A DNA stretch of 64,000 bases from an uncultured Chlorobiaceae bacterium (GTDB lineage Bacteria > Bacteroidota > Chlorobiia > Chlorobiales > Chlorobiaceae). The stretch's first letter is position 1; each line of letters starts with the position of its first letter. Of the stretch, positions 8,740 to 17,268 are shown one piece after another. The position numbers and the translations under genes are program-made. The DNA is taken from assembly GCA_903824045.1 (NCBI GenBank), contig CAIJVD010000023.1, forward strand, positions 124,001 to 188,000, written 5' to 3'. The notes under the pieces were generated by a model. It saw only the letters and a list, made by a program, of their open reading frames with translations. It made no database searches and was not told the DNA's origin.

Positions 8740-8871
8740 AGGGACATAGGCGGTGTCCGGCTGTCGGAAGCGTGTTATTTCCGCATGCCGCATGTTGTTA
8801 ATCTGTCAGATGAAGGTAACGAAAAAAAGAGAAAAGAGTGAAGGCTGCAAGAGGGTGGCGGAGAGCAAAAA

Positions 8872-8912
8872 TAAAAAAACCACCCTCTGCACAAAGAGCC
8901 GCAGAGGGTGGT
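8872..8912 (-). terminator. Rho-independent terminator of the chlorosome gene
   Basis: ACCACCCTCTGC (8879-8890) and GCAGAGGGTGGT (8901-8912) form a perfect 12-bp stem with a 10-nt loop. On the minus strand the stem is followed by TTTTTTTATTTTT. It lies 22 bp after the stop of the csm gene, so that gene is transcribed as its own unit. Confidence 0.93.
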
Positions 8913-8934
8913 AATAGCAAGTAGCGGTATTCCG

Positions 8935-9162
8935 TTACTTTTTCGGGGCGATAGCAGCTGCGACGCCTTCGATGGTCTGAGTAGCTGACTTGGTAACACC
9001 TTCAACAACTGAGACTGCGGTTTTGCCGAAAGTATCGACGACCTGGCTGGCAGTTCCGACTGCGCTGGATGCAGCACCTACAGCGAGATCCACGCCGCTC
9101 TGGACAAGGTTGCCGACGGAGATGAGAAGGTCGGTAAAGACGCCATTGTTTTCGTTTGCCAT
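8935..9162 (-). CDS. Chlorosome envelope protein, CsmB/CsmF family
   Basis: A 75-residue protein of low complexity, rich in Ala, Val, Ser and Thr. It has hydrophobic and amphipathic stretches throughout and ends in AAIAPKK. Size, composition and the IAPKK end match the CsmB/CsmF family of the chlorosome envelope, the monolayer that bounds the bacteriochlorophyll c/d/e antenna. I cannot separate CsmB from CsmF without alignment. It has its own terminator and a 293-bp upstream gap shared with the divergent mutS2, so it is probably monocistronic and highly expressed. Its surroundings are housekeeping genes, not other chlorosome genes. Confidence 0.8.
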   Translation of the reverse strand: MANENNGVFTDLLISVGNLVQSGVDLAVGAASSAVGTASQVVDTFGKTAVSVVEGVTKSATQTIEGVAAAIAPKK

Positions 9163-9455
9163 AGTAGTATTGATTTATTGGTTATTGGTAAGGACTGCTC
9201 AAAGAAAATGGTGCCAGCCGATCACCATCGCTCATTCAAGTGATCGCCATATTTTTATTAATATAACATATTAGATAATCTCGCACTAAACTTTGCCGCA
9301 GGAAATAGGTTGCACAGAATAAATTTTCAGCACTCTGTGGGGAGCGTTTTGTTTGGGTAAACAGGGTCGACTTCATGGAATTTTGCTAAGTTTGCTTTGC
9401 CTTTGATGCGGTTCGGCTGGCAGGCCATAAATGCTTATAGAATTATCAGGTAGAT
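9163..9455. promoter_or_regulatory. Divergent intergenic region between the chlorosome gene and mutS2
   Basis: This 293-bp gap has no plausible gene. An AT-rich block around 9245-9285 contains possible minus-strand elements (TTTAGT, 18 nt, TTATAT) that could serve the chlorosome gene. For mutS2 a TAGAAT near 9435 could be a -10 box. These are weak pattern matches only. Confidence 0.35.
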
Positions 9456-11837
9456 ATGAACAGTGTCACCATAAAAAAACTTGAGTTTGACCGGGTGGTC
9501 GCCTATGCCTCACGCTTCTGCATGTCGGCCATGGGGCGCGACAGGCTGCTTGGAGCCGAGCCGTTCGGCGAAAGAGAGTTGCTTGTCAGAGAGCTTGAAC
9601 GGGTGCTTGAGCTGCGCAATCTTCTGCAGGAGGAGATCCCGCTTCCGTTTTCATTCCTTCCTGATACCCGACCCCATCTGAAAAAGCTTGAGGTGCTCGA
9701 GAGCTCCCTGGAGCCGGAAGAGCTTCAGGATATCTACCATCTGCTTTTTTCCTCCGGAGCGCTTCGCAAGTTCATATTCACTCTGCGGGAGAGATACCCG
9801 CTGTTGAACGAGTGCACTCTTGCCATCTGGCTTGAAAAAAGCCTTCAGAGTGCCATCCGTCGGGTTTTGGACGAGCAGGGCAGGGTGAGAGATTCGGCCA
9901 GTGAGGGGTTGCAGATGATTCGCAGGGAGCTTGGCGAGAGTCGTGAGCTGCTGCGTCGCAAGATGGAACGTCATTTGAGGCGCTGCCAGGATGAAGGGTG
10001 GCTGATGGATGATACGATTGCCATCAAGAACGGACGCCTGACGCTCGGCTTGCGGGTGGAGTACAAGTACAAGCTTCCGGGCTACATCCAGGACTATTCG
10101 GGGAGCGGCCAGACTGTTTTCATCGAGCCGGCCGAGACCCTTGAGGTGAGCAACAGGATACAGGACATGGAGATTGGCGAGCGAAGGGAGATCGTTCGCA
10201 TCCTGAAGGAGCTCTCCGCCTTGATACGTCTCGAGCTCCAGAATCTTCGCCATAACGAAAGCGTTCTTGCTGAATTTGACGCCCTTTACGGTCGGGCACG
10301 CCTGGCTGTCGAAACCCGCTCTCTGCTTCCCGCTATTTCCGCCGCCCAGGAGCTTCGCATTGTCAGGGGGTTTCATCCGTGGCTTATGATTTCGCACCGA
10401 AACAGCGAGGTTATTCCCCTTGATTTGGAGCTGGCCGCAGATGAGCATGTGCTGGTGATTTCAGGGCCAAACGCCGGAGGCAAGTCGGTTGCCATGAAGA
10501 CCGCTGGTCTGCTTTCGGCCATGCTTGCTTACGGATATCTTCTGCCGTGCAGCGAGAGCTCGGTATTGCCGTTGTTCGGAGATATTTTTATCGAGATTGG
10601 CGACGACCAGTCCATAGAGAACGATCTCTCCACCTTCAGCTCCCATCTTGGCGAAATCCGCACGATTCTTGATTCGGCGACAGGCCGCGATCTGGTTCTG
10701 ATCGACGAGCTCTGTGCAGGGACGGACGTCGAGGAGGGAGGGGCGATTGCCCGTGCGGTGATCGAGGAGCTGCTTTCCCGCTCAACAAAGGCCATTATTA
10801 CGACCCATCTCGGCGAGCTGAAAGCCTACGGCCATGAGCGGGAGGGTGTGGTGAACGGCGCGATGGAGTTCGACCGGGTGAGGCTGCTGCCAACCTTCCG
10901 TTTTCTCAAGGGAGTTCCCGGCAGCAGTTTTGCCTTTGCCATGATGCAGCGCATGGGCTTTTCTGCCTCATTGATCGATCGGGCATCGAGCTTCATGAAG
11001 AGTGAACGTCTCGGTCTTGATCGCATGCTCGATGATCTCAGCCGGCAGCTTGAGGCGAGCAGGCTTCTTGGTGAAGCTCTCAGAGAGAAACTCTCAGCTC
11101 TCGAAGAGCGCGAGCTTGCCCTCTCTTCGGCGGAGGAGGCTCTTTGCCTGAAGAAGCGTGAAGAGAGAATCTCGGTTTCGAGGGATCTGCAGAAAGAGCT
11201 TGAACATGCACGAAAAGAGATCCGCGAGATTGTTCATGAGGCGAGGAGTGCCCCTTCAGATGAAAAAAGAGTGCAGGAGGCGCGGAAAAAACTGGGCATG
11301 AAAAAAGAGGCGGTTGAAAAAACCGGTTCACTGCTTCGTGCCGAAGCCGAGGCGACTCTCTCTGTGGATCGCACTATCCGCCAGGGCGATTTTGTGCGGA
11401 TTCTCGATACCAGCACCGCAGGTGAGGTCGAACGAGTGAACGGCGAAAGTGTTGTTGTGCTGTGCGGAAATTTCAGGTTGACCACGACCTTGAGAAATCT
11501 TGAGAAAAGCTCGAAAACAGAGCTGAAAAAAATGCAGAAGGAGCCGAAAGGGGCCGCCGGGAAGGGTGCATGGACGGCCGCTACGCTTGATTTTGAATCG
11601 ACAAGGCTTGACCTTCGTGGCCTCAGCGGTGACGAGGCCATCATGAAGATCGACCGGTTTATTGATGCCATGCGGATGCATCGCATCCATTCGGCGACCA
11701 TTATCCATGGCAAGGGCACGGGAGCTCTTCGGCAGAGGGCCGCGGAGCTCCTGCAGCAGCATCGCCATGTCAGGAGTTTTCGCCTCGGAGAGTGGGGCGA
11801 GGGAGGTGCAGGAGTGACCGTTATCGAGCTCGATTAG
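9456..11837 (+). CDS. mutS2: Endonuclease MutS2
   Basis: MutS2 family ATPase/endonuclease that binds branched DNA and suppresses recombination, or rescues collided ribosomes in some bacteria. The 793 residues have core and clamp helices (1-310), Walker A GPNAGGKS (337-344), Walker B LVLIDELCAGTD and TTHLGEL. A charged coiled coil follows (about 520-640), and the C-terminal Smr nuclease domain (about 710-793) carries LDLRG and HGKGTGALR. The MutS mismatch-recognition domain I is absent, as usual in MutS2. The start ATG at 9456 is the first in frame. Confidence 0.95.
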   Translation: MNSVTIKKLEFDRVVAYASRFCMSAMGRDRLLGAEPFGERELLVRELERVLELRNLLQEEIPLPFSFLPDTRPHLKKLEVLESSLEPEELQDIYHLLFSSGALRKFIFTLRERYPLLNECTLAIWLEKSLQSAIRRVLDEQGRVRDSASEGLQMIRRELGESRELLRRKMERHLRRCQDEGWLMDDTIAIKNGRLTLGLRVEYKYKLPGYIQDYSGSGQTVFIEPAETLEVSNRIQDMEIGERREIVRILKELSALIRLELQNLRHNESVLAEFDALYGRARLAVETRSLLPAISAAQELRIVRGFHPWLMISHRNSEVIPLDLELAADEHVLVISGPNAGGKSVAMKTAGLLSAMLAYGYLLPCSESSVLPLFGDIFIEIGDDQSIENDLSTFSSHLGEIRTILDSATGRDLVLIDELCAGTDVEEGGAIARAVIEELLSRSTKAIITTHLGELKAYGHEREGVVNGAMEFDRVRLLPTFRFLKGVPGSSFAFAMMQRMGFSASLIDRASSFMKSERLGLDRMLDDLSRQLEASRLLGEALREKLSALEERELALSSAEEALCLKKREERISVSRDLQKELEHARKEIREIVHEARSAPSDEKRVQEARKKLGMKKEAVEKTGSLLRAEAEATLSVDRTIRQGDFVRILDTSTAGEVERVNGESVVVLCGNFRLTTTLRNLEKSSKTELKKMQKEPKGAAGKGAWTAATLDFESTRLDLRGLSGDEAIMKIDRFIDAMRMHRIHSATIIHGKGTGALRQRAAELLQQHRHVRSFRLGEWGEGGAGVTVIELD

Positions 11838-11957
11838 TGGCTTCCTGAAAATACAATGGCAATGGCGAGTTCAGCAATTGAAAAACACCACGCAATACTG
11901 TATCTTGAGCCGATAAAGTCGCGGCCGTCTTTTTTTTACTGTTTGCGGCAGTTAACC

Positions 11958-12590
11958 ATGAGCCATACTGTGAAGGAACCTTACCAGACATATCTTACCA
12001 TCCCCAACCAGCTGACCGCGCTGAGGATACTGCTTGTGCCGGTTTTTGTGGTGCTGCTGGTTCAGGCTGACCCCTACATCAAGCTGCTTGGCGTGATTGT
12101 TTTTACCTTCGCATCTCTCACCGATCTTTATGACGGGTATCATGCCCGAAAATACGGCGTTACAACCCGTCTTGGCGCGTTTCTCGATCCGCTGGCCGAC
12201 AAGTTGCTCATTACCGCCGCCTTTCTGCTCTATGTCTGGATGGGATTTCTTGGTCTCTGGATGGTCGTACTCGTCATTATCCGCGATGTCGTCATTACGG
12301 CGCTCAGGGTTTACGCCGAATACAAGGACAGGCCGGTGGTGACAAGCATGGAGGCGAAGTACAAGACCCTGGTGCAGAACATCTTCGTCTATTTTGTGAT
12401 GCTGCTGATACTGATGAAGGAGTCCTCTTTTGCCGGAAAAGGGTTATCCGTTGTGGTCGGCACCTTTCTGGCCTCAGACTATCTCAACTATATCATGCTG
12501 GCTGTCACAGCATTTACCCTCTATACGGGAATCTCCTATCTGGTGAGCAACTGGAAGGTCTATCTGCAGAAGCCCCTTGAGGGAAGCTGA
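11958..12590 (+). CDS. pgsA: CDP-diacylglycerol-glycerol-3-phosphate phosphatidyltransferase
   Basis: Inner-membrane enzyme making phosphatidylglycerol phosphate. The CDP-alcohol phosphotransferase signature DG-x2-AR-x8-G-x3-D-x3-D is complete (DGYHAR starting at residue 59, then G, FLD and LAD). About 210 residues with about five membrane segments. I chose the ATG at 11958 (MSHTVKEPYQ), because the 34 residues encoded upstream of it do not look like a membrane protein N-terminus. It is followed 4 nt later by pgpA, the next enzyme of the pathway. Confidence 0.93.
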   Translation: MSHTVKEPYQTYLTIPNQLTALRILLVPVFVVLLVQADPYIKLLGVIVFTFASLTDLYDGYHARKYGVTTRLGAFLDPLADKLLITAAFLLYVWMGFLGLWMVVLVIIRDVVITALRVYAEYKDRPVVTSMEAKYKTLVQNIFVYFVMLLILMKESSFAGKGLSVVVGTFLASDYLNYIMLAVTAFTLYTGISYLVSNWKVYLQKPLEGS

Positions 12591-12594
12591 CCAG

Positions 12595-13071
12595 ATGAAG
12601 CGTTCCGCCGCCAAAATCCTTTCGACCTGCTTCGGGCTCGGCTATTTTCCCATAGCTCCAGGCACCGTTACAAGCATTGCCGCCGTTCTTCTCGCTGTTG
12701 CCCTTCCTGCTTTCAGGGGGCTTCCTCTTCTTCTTTTTTTTGTCACGCTCCTGACCGTTCTCGGTATATGGGCAGGTCCGATCATGGAACTCGAGTATGG
12801 AGAGGATCCCTCGGTGGTGACGATTGATGAGTTTGCCGGCCAGCTGCTGGCACTTGCCGCCCTTCCGGCCGGACTTCTGCCTGCTCTGCTCTCGCTCGCT
12901 TTTTTTCGCTTTTTTGATATTGCCAAACCAGGGCCCGTTGATGCTGCCCAGCAACTCCGCGGCGGATGGGGCATCATGGCCGACGATCTGCTTGCCGGCC
13001 TCTTTGCTAACCTTTCAGTGCGAGGTGTGCTTGCGCTCCTCGGGGTTTTTCACCTTTTCCCCTCTTTGTAG
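12595..13071 (+). CDS. pgpA: Phosphatidylglycerophosphatase A
   Basis: Dephosphorylates phosphatidylglycerol phosphate to phosphatidylglycerol. The family pattern is clear: FGLGYFPIAPGTVTS near the N-terminus, then VTIDEFAGQLLA, FRFFDIAKPGPVDAAQQL and GGWGIMADDLLAG. About 158 residues with four hydrophobic segments. The start MKRSAAK at 12595 is 4 nt after the pgsA stop. The last 22 bp overlap the 3' end of dxs on the other strand. Confidence 0.95.
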   Translation: MKRSAAKILSTCFGLGYFPIAPGTVTSIAAVLLAVALPAFRGLPLLLFFVTLLTVLGIWAGPIMELEYGEDPSVVTIDEFAGQLLALAALPAGLLPALLSLAFFRFFDIAKPGPVDAAQQLRGGWGIMADDLLAGLFANLSVRGVLALLGVFHLFPSL

Positions 13072-14981
13072 AAGCGAATTATCTTTTCCGTCAGCGAGGG
13101 GGTATCAAAGCCGATCTCCCGGTAGAGGTCGTTCATATGTCCGTGCGTCACGAATGCGTCGGGCAGGGAGACCTTGAGCACCGGGCGGTTGAGTCCTGCC
13201 TCATTGAGGTGGTCAATCACCGCGCTGCCGATTCCGCCGATTCCGCTGTTCTCCTCCAGCACAACAAAATGGGTTGATCGTGCGGCCATCTCTTCAATCA
13301 TGGCCGTATCGAGCGGCTTGAGGAATCGCATATTGACCACGGATGCGTCAATGCCTGCTTCCTTCAGGCCGTCGGCAACCTCAAGGGCCTTTTCGACCAT
13401 GTTTCCGATCCCGAGGAGCGCGATTCCGCTGCCCTCCCTCATGATTGCGGCCTTGCCGAGAGGGAGAGACTCAAAGCTCTTTCTGAGTGCCACACCGGTT
13501 CCGTTTCCTCTCGGATATCGAATAGCGACAGGCCCGTCTACCGAGTAGAGGGCGGTATAGAGCATGTCGCGAAGCTCCTGCTCATCGGCCGGCGCCATGA
13601 CGACAAGGTTCGGCACAGAGTGCAGATAGGAGAGGTCGAATGATCCATGGTGGGTAGGTCCGTCCTCACCGACCAGGCCTGCACGGTCGATGGCAAAGAT
13701 GACATGCTGGCGCTGAAGGGCAACGTCATGAATCAGCTGATCGTAGGCTCGCTGCAGGAAGGTTGAGTAGATGGCGCAAACCGGCTTGAACCCCTGCAGC
13801 GCCTGACCTGCGGCGAAGGTGACGGCATGGCCTTCGGCGATGCCTACATCGTAGAAGCGGTCCGGCAGGGCCTTCTGAAAGAGGTCGAGTGAGGTTCCGC
13901 TCGGCATGGCGGCGGTAATGGCGGTGATTTTAGGGTCTTTCAGGGCGAGCTCGACCAGTGCTTCTCCAAAAACTTCCTGGTATTTCGGAGGGAGGGAGGC
14001 GTCAGCTTTTTTGAGGTTTTCACCCGTTGTGATGTCGAATCCGCCGCTGTGGGCATGCCACTTGCTCTGGTTCTGTTCAGCGGGGATGAACCCCTTGCCC
14101 TTTGTTGTGACGATATGGAGGAGCTTCGGGTGAGGAAGCGATTGCATCTCCTTGAGCGCCTTGACGAGCTGCTCCATGTTATGGCCGTCAATCGGTCCGA
14201 AATAGCGCAGGCCGAGCGCCTCGAAAAAAGCCCCGGGAGTGAATGCTGCCTTGAAGCCGTCCTCCAGTTTGCGTACCGCATTTTTGGCCGTATCGCCAAG
14301 CTCGTTGTTGAGCAGGGAGATGGTGTTCCAGATAAATTTGCGCGCCTTGTTGTAGGTCTTGTTCAGGGTTATGTTGACCAGATGGGTTTTCAGTCCGCCC
14401 GTGCTCGGCGAAATGGCCATCTGGTTGTCGTTCAGGATGACCAGGACATCACTTTTCAGATCCCCCAGATGGTTCATGGCTTCAAACGCCATGCCGCCCG
14501 TCATGCTCCCGTCACCGATGACAGCAATCACCTTCTCGCTCCCGCCAGCAAGGTCTCTTGCGGCCGCCAGCCCTGCAGCAGCGGAGATTGAGGTCGAGGC
14601 GTGGCCCGTGCCGAATGCGTCATGAGGGCTCTCCGTTATTTTCGGGAACCCTGCAAGCCCGCCGTACTGACGGTTGGTCTGCATTCGTTCTCTCCGGCCG
14701 GTCAGGATTTTATGAACATAGGCCTGGTGGCCGACATCCCAGACGATTTTGTCATGTGGAGTGCTGTAGACATGATGAAGCGCGACCGTCAGCTCCACCA
14801 CACCGAGCGTTGATGCGAAATGTCCACCGTTCTCGGAGACAAGCTTGATGACCTCTGTACGGCACTCGTCTGCCACACCCTGAAGCTCCGCAATCGAAAG
14901 CTTTTTCAGGTCATCAGGCGATTTGATCTCTGAAAGACGCTCTGGCTGGTGTTGGAGGGTTACAGGCAGTGAATCGGGCAT
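13050..14981 (-). CDS. dxs: 1-deoxy-D-xylulose-5-phosphate synthase
   Basis: TPP-dependent enzyme that joins pyruvate and glyceraldehyde 3-phosphate into DXP, the entry to the MEP isoprenoid pathway and the precursor of vitamin B6 and thiamine. It has 643 residues. Landmarks: GHQAYVHKILTGRR, the TPP motif GDGSMTGG with the following LNDNQMAIS, YFGPIDGHN, the transketolase pyrimidine-domain EGHAVTFAAG, and DRAGLVGEDGPTHHG. In a green sulfur bacterium it feeds carotenoids, bacteriochlorophyll tails and quinones. Its stop lies inside pgpA (convergent 22-bp overlap). Confidence 0.97.
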   Translation of the reverse strand: MPDSLPVTLQHQPERLSEIKSPDDLKKLSIAELQGVADECRTEVIKLVSENGGHFASTLGVVELTVALHHVYSTPHDKIVWDVGHQAYVHKILTGRRERMQTNRQYGGLAGFPKITESPHDAFGTGHASTSISAAAGLAAARDLAGGSEKVIAVIGDGSMTGGMAFEAMNHLGDLKSDVLVILNDNQMAISPSTGGLKTHLVNITLNKTYNKARKFIWNTISLLNNELGDTAKNAVRKLEDGFKAAFTPGAFFEALGLRYFGPIDGHNMEQLVKALKEMQSLPHPKLLHIVTTKGKGFIPAEQNQSKWHAHSGGFDITTGENLKKADASLPPKYQEVFGEALVELALKDPKITAITAAMPSGTSLDLFQKALPDRFYDVGIAEGHAVTFAAGQALQGFKPVCAIYSTFLQRAYDQLIHDVALQRQHVIFAIDRAGLVGEDGPTHHGSFDLSYLHSVPNLVVMAPADEQELRDMLYTALYSVDGPVAIRYPRGNGTGVALRKSFESLPLGKAAIMREGSGIALLGIGNMVEKALEVADGLKEAGIDASVVNMRFLKPLDTAMIEEMAARSTHFVVLEENSGIGGIGSAVIDHLNEAGLNRPVLKVSLPDAFVTHGHMNDLYREIGFDTPSLTEKIIRFYKEGKR

Positions 14982-15086
14982 AATATTCTATGTCTTGGGG
15001 TTACAGCAACAGGTGGTATCTCTAACCAAGCGGAGTCCTTCAGGGTTCCACCTGCGCGTTATTTTACCTGGATTGAAGCAGCAGAG

Positions 15087-15512
15087 TTATATCCCTGCTA
15101 TCTGGATGAGCAGGTTTCTCTCTTTTCTCGGCCCGTCAAGTTCGATGAAGAAAATGGACTGCCACTCTCCGAGCAGCATCTTGCCGCCGGAGAAGGGAAT
15201 TGTTTCGGAGGCGTTCATGAAGAGCCCGAGAAGATGGGAGTGGGCGTTGTCCCGGCCGTCTATCGGGCTGATGTTGTGCTGGTAGTTTCCGTCGCGCGGC
15301 ACAAGGCGCTTGAGGAATGTCTCCATGTCCTCCTGCAGGCGCGGCTCTTTCTCGTTGATATTGACGAAAGCGGTCGTATGGCGGCTGATGATGGTCACCT
15401 GTCCGTTCTCAAACCCTGAGGTCGCAACCGCCGAGGCAATCTCTCCGGTCAGGTCGATGATCTCTATCGGCCGCCCGGTTTTCAGCGTAATGGTTGTTGT
15501 GATGAATTTCAT
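15087..15512 (-). CDS. YjbQ/UPF0047 family protein
   Basis: A 141-residue member of the UPF0047 (YjbQ) family, a small trimeric metal-binding fold. Family landmarks are ISRHTTAFVNINE (His and Thr region), DNAHSHLLGLFMNAS (conserved HxH) and LGEWQSIFFIELDGPR. Some members show weak thiamine-phosphate synthase activity in vitro, but the biological role is not settled. It lies alone, 105 bp before the dxs start and 65 bp after the start of the amylase transcript's end, on the same strand as both. Confidence 0.88.
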   Translation of the reverse strand: MKFITTTITLKTGRPIEIIDLTGEIASAVATSGFENGQVTIISRHTTAFVNINEKEPRLQEDMETFLKRLVPRDGNYQHNISPIDGRDNAHSHLLGLFMNASETIPFSGGKMLLGEWQSIFFIELDGPRKERNLLIQIAGI

Positions 15513-15577
15513 GCCTTCGATTCTGAATGGTATTGTGTGATGCCCCTCAAGGCCAGTCAGTCTGACGCTTTTACCTC

Positions 15578-17020
15578 TCAGCAGGTTATGACGACGCCTT
15601 CATGCGGGGCAAGCAGCACCTGAAGACCCTTTTCGGAAGTTCTGATATCCCCGATTTTGCTCTCGGTTGAGGAGCTGAGCACGCTGATCCTCTCAATGGC
15701 GATCCCTTCAAGAGCGGGGTGACGGAACTCTATGCCTATGCCGGTAGCGCTGAAGTTGGCCAGAATAAAGCCGTGCTGCTCATGGGTAAAGCGGTGAAAG
15801 CCGAAACAGTGCGAGTTGTTTGCCGCATTCAGGTTCAGCCACTCTATATGCCCCGACTGAAAGAGCGGCTGCTTCTGCAGGGCGAAGAGCTTTTTATAGA
15901 GTACGGCAAGTTCCTTGTCGCACGGTTCCGGAGCCTGCTTGACAAGCTGCACAGGAATCTTCCAGTGGAATCCGTCCATCTGGTCCTGATGGATGAGATG
16001 CATTCCTGGGGCAGTCAGGAGCACCAGTGCGGCCGCCCTGTTGTTAAGGCCGACCTTGTCTGCCGCCCTTGGTTCGTCATGGTTTTCCAGGAACCGGCAG
16101 AGCTTTTTCTGGTAGTCCCACTGGGCAAGGATATGGCCCGTAAGTTTTTCGGTGTTGACCGGTGCGCTAACAATGTAGTCATAGAAGGGCTTGTCGTAGG
16201 TGAAGTCAAAGCCCTGCTGCTGGAGCTCCCACTCCTTGTTCCAGTATGACTCCGCCAGAAAGAGAAACCCGGGGTGGCGCTTTTTGACTGCGGCGATAGC
16301 TCCTCCCCAGAACTCATCCTTCATGTGTCCGCTGAGATTGCTCCATGTGGTGTTGAAGACGCTTTTAAGGATCAGCATGGCAACGTCGCACCTGACGGCG
16401 TCACACTGGTCGCTGATCTTGAAGAGGTTTTCGGTCATCATCCGGTGTGTGGCCGGATTGGCGTAATCGAGCTGCAAGGTGTCGGTCCATGGGGCGAAGT
16501 AAGGGTCCTTGCCGTAAGCAAGGTACTTCCCCCTCGCATATTCAAAGGCCGATTCGGGGTCGTTGCTGTGTTCAGCACTTGAAACCGGGATAAAATACTC
16601 CGCATTCTCAGGCAGCCACTCATTGTCGAGAGCGAGGTGGTTCGGAACAAAATCGAGCATGAGCTTTATTCCGCATTCACGCAGCCTTTTGCGGAAGAGG
16701 CCAAGCTCTTTTTCACCGCCAAGGCTCTCATTAACGGTGTATGAGGCAATCGAATAGGGGGATGAGGCTATATCGTCGGGACGGACGGTGTCAAGGTGTT
16801 CAAGGAATGAAGTTCGAAGTCCTGCATGAGATGTGGCGATGGCCTTGCTGTGCTTGCTCGGCTGCCAGACGCCCATCAGCCATACCATATCGAAGCCGCA
16901 GGAAGAAAAAAACGCAAACTCCTCGTCGGGAATATTTCCGAGCGTAATCGGCCGGTTGTGGAGGCGGCTCAGTTTTTTCAGCCAGATTCTTGTGTTGATT
17001 TCGTAGACAAGAGGGAACAT
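15578..17020 (-). CDS. GH13 alpha-amylase family glycoside hydrolase
   Basis: About 480-residue (beta/alpha)8 protein of the alpha-amylase family. The conserved regions are all present: LMLDFVPNHLALD (region I), VRCDVAML with the nucleophile Asp, FLAESYWNKEWE with the acid/base Glu, and FLENHDEPRAA with the third catalytic Asp. No signal peptide is seen, so it is probably cytosolic and acts on glycogen, maltodextrin or a related glucan. The exact activity is unknown. I prefer the start MFPLVYEINTRIW at 17020; another ATG lies at 17065. Confidence 0.85.
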   Translation of the reverse strand: MFPLVYEINTRIWLKKLSRLHNRPITLGNIPDEEFAFFSSCGFDMVWLMGVWQPSKHSKAIATSHAGLRTSFLEHLDTVRPDDIASSPYSIASYTVNESLGGEKELGLFRKRLRECGIKLMLDFVPNHLALDNEWLPENAEYFIPVSSAEHSNDPESAFEYARGKYLAYGKDPYFAPWTDTLQLDYANPATHRMMTENLFKISDQCDAVRCDVAMLILKSVFNTTWSNLSGHMKDEFWGGAIAAVKKRHPGFLFLAESYWNKEWELQQQGFDFTYDKPFYDYIVSAPVNTEKLTGHILAQWDYQKKLCRFLENHDEPRAADKVGLNNRAAALVLLTAPGMHLIHQDQMDGFHWKIPVQLVKQAPEPCDKELAVLYKKLFALQKQPLFQSGHIEWLNLNAANNSHCFGFHRFTHEQHGFILANFSATGIGIEFRHPALEGIAIERISVLSSSTESKIGDIRTSEKGLQVLLAPHEGVVITC

Positions 17021-17268
17021 TGAACCAGTATTATAGGGTTTTTGGCCTGTACGCGAATATAGCAACTCCTTGAGCTAAAAGAGAGCGTGCGGGCGTAAAA
17101 AAAGGAAAAAGAATGGTTTCCGGTATCCTCAGATTGAGTGCTGCATTTGTTTTCAGGCCATTTGTAAAAGGAGGAAAGTTATACGAAATTCATCTGGAGG
17201 TCCCAGGGGTATTCATGGAGATGGCCAGGGCTTGATGGGCGTCGTAACTGTTAACAGGTATAAGGGTT

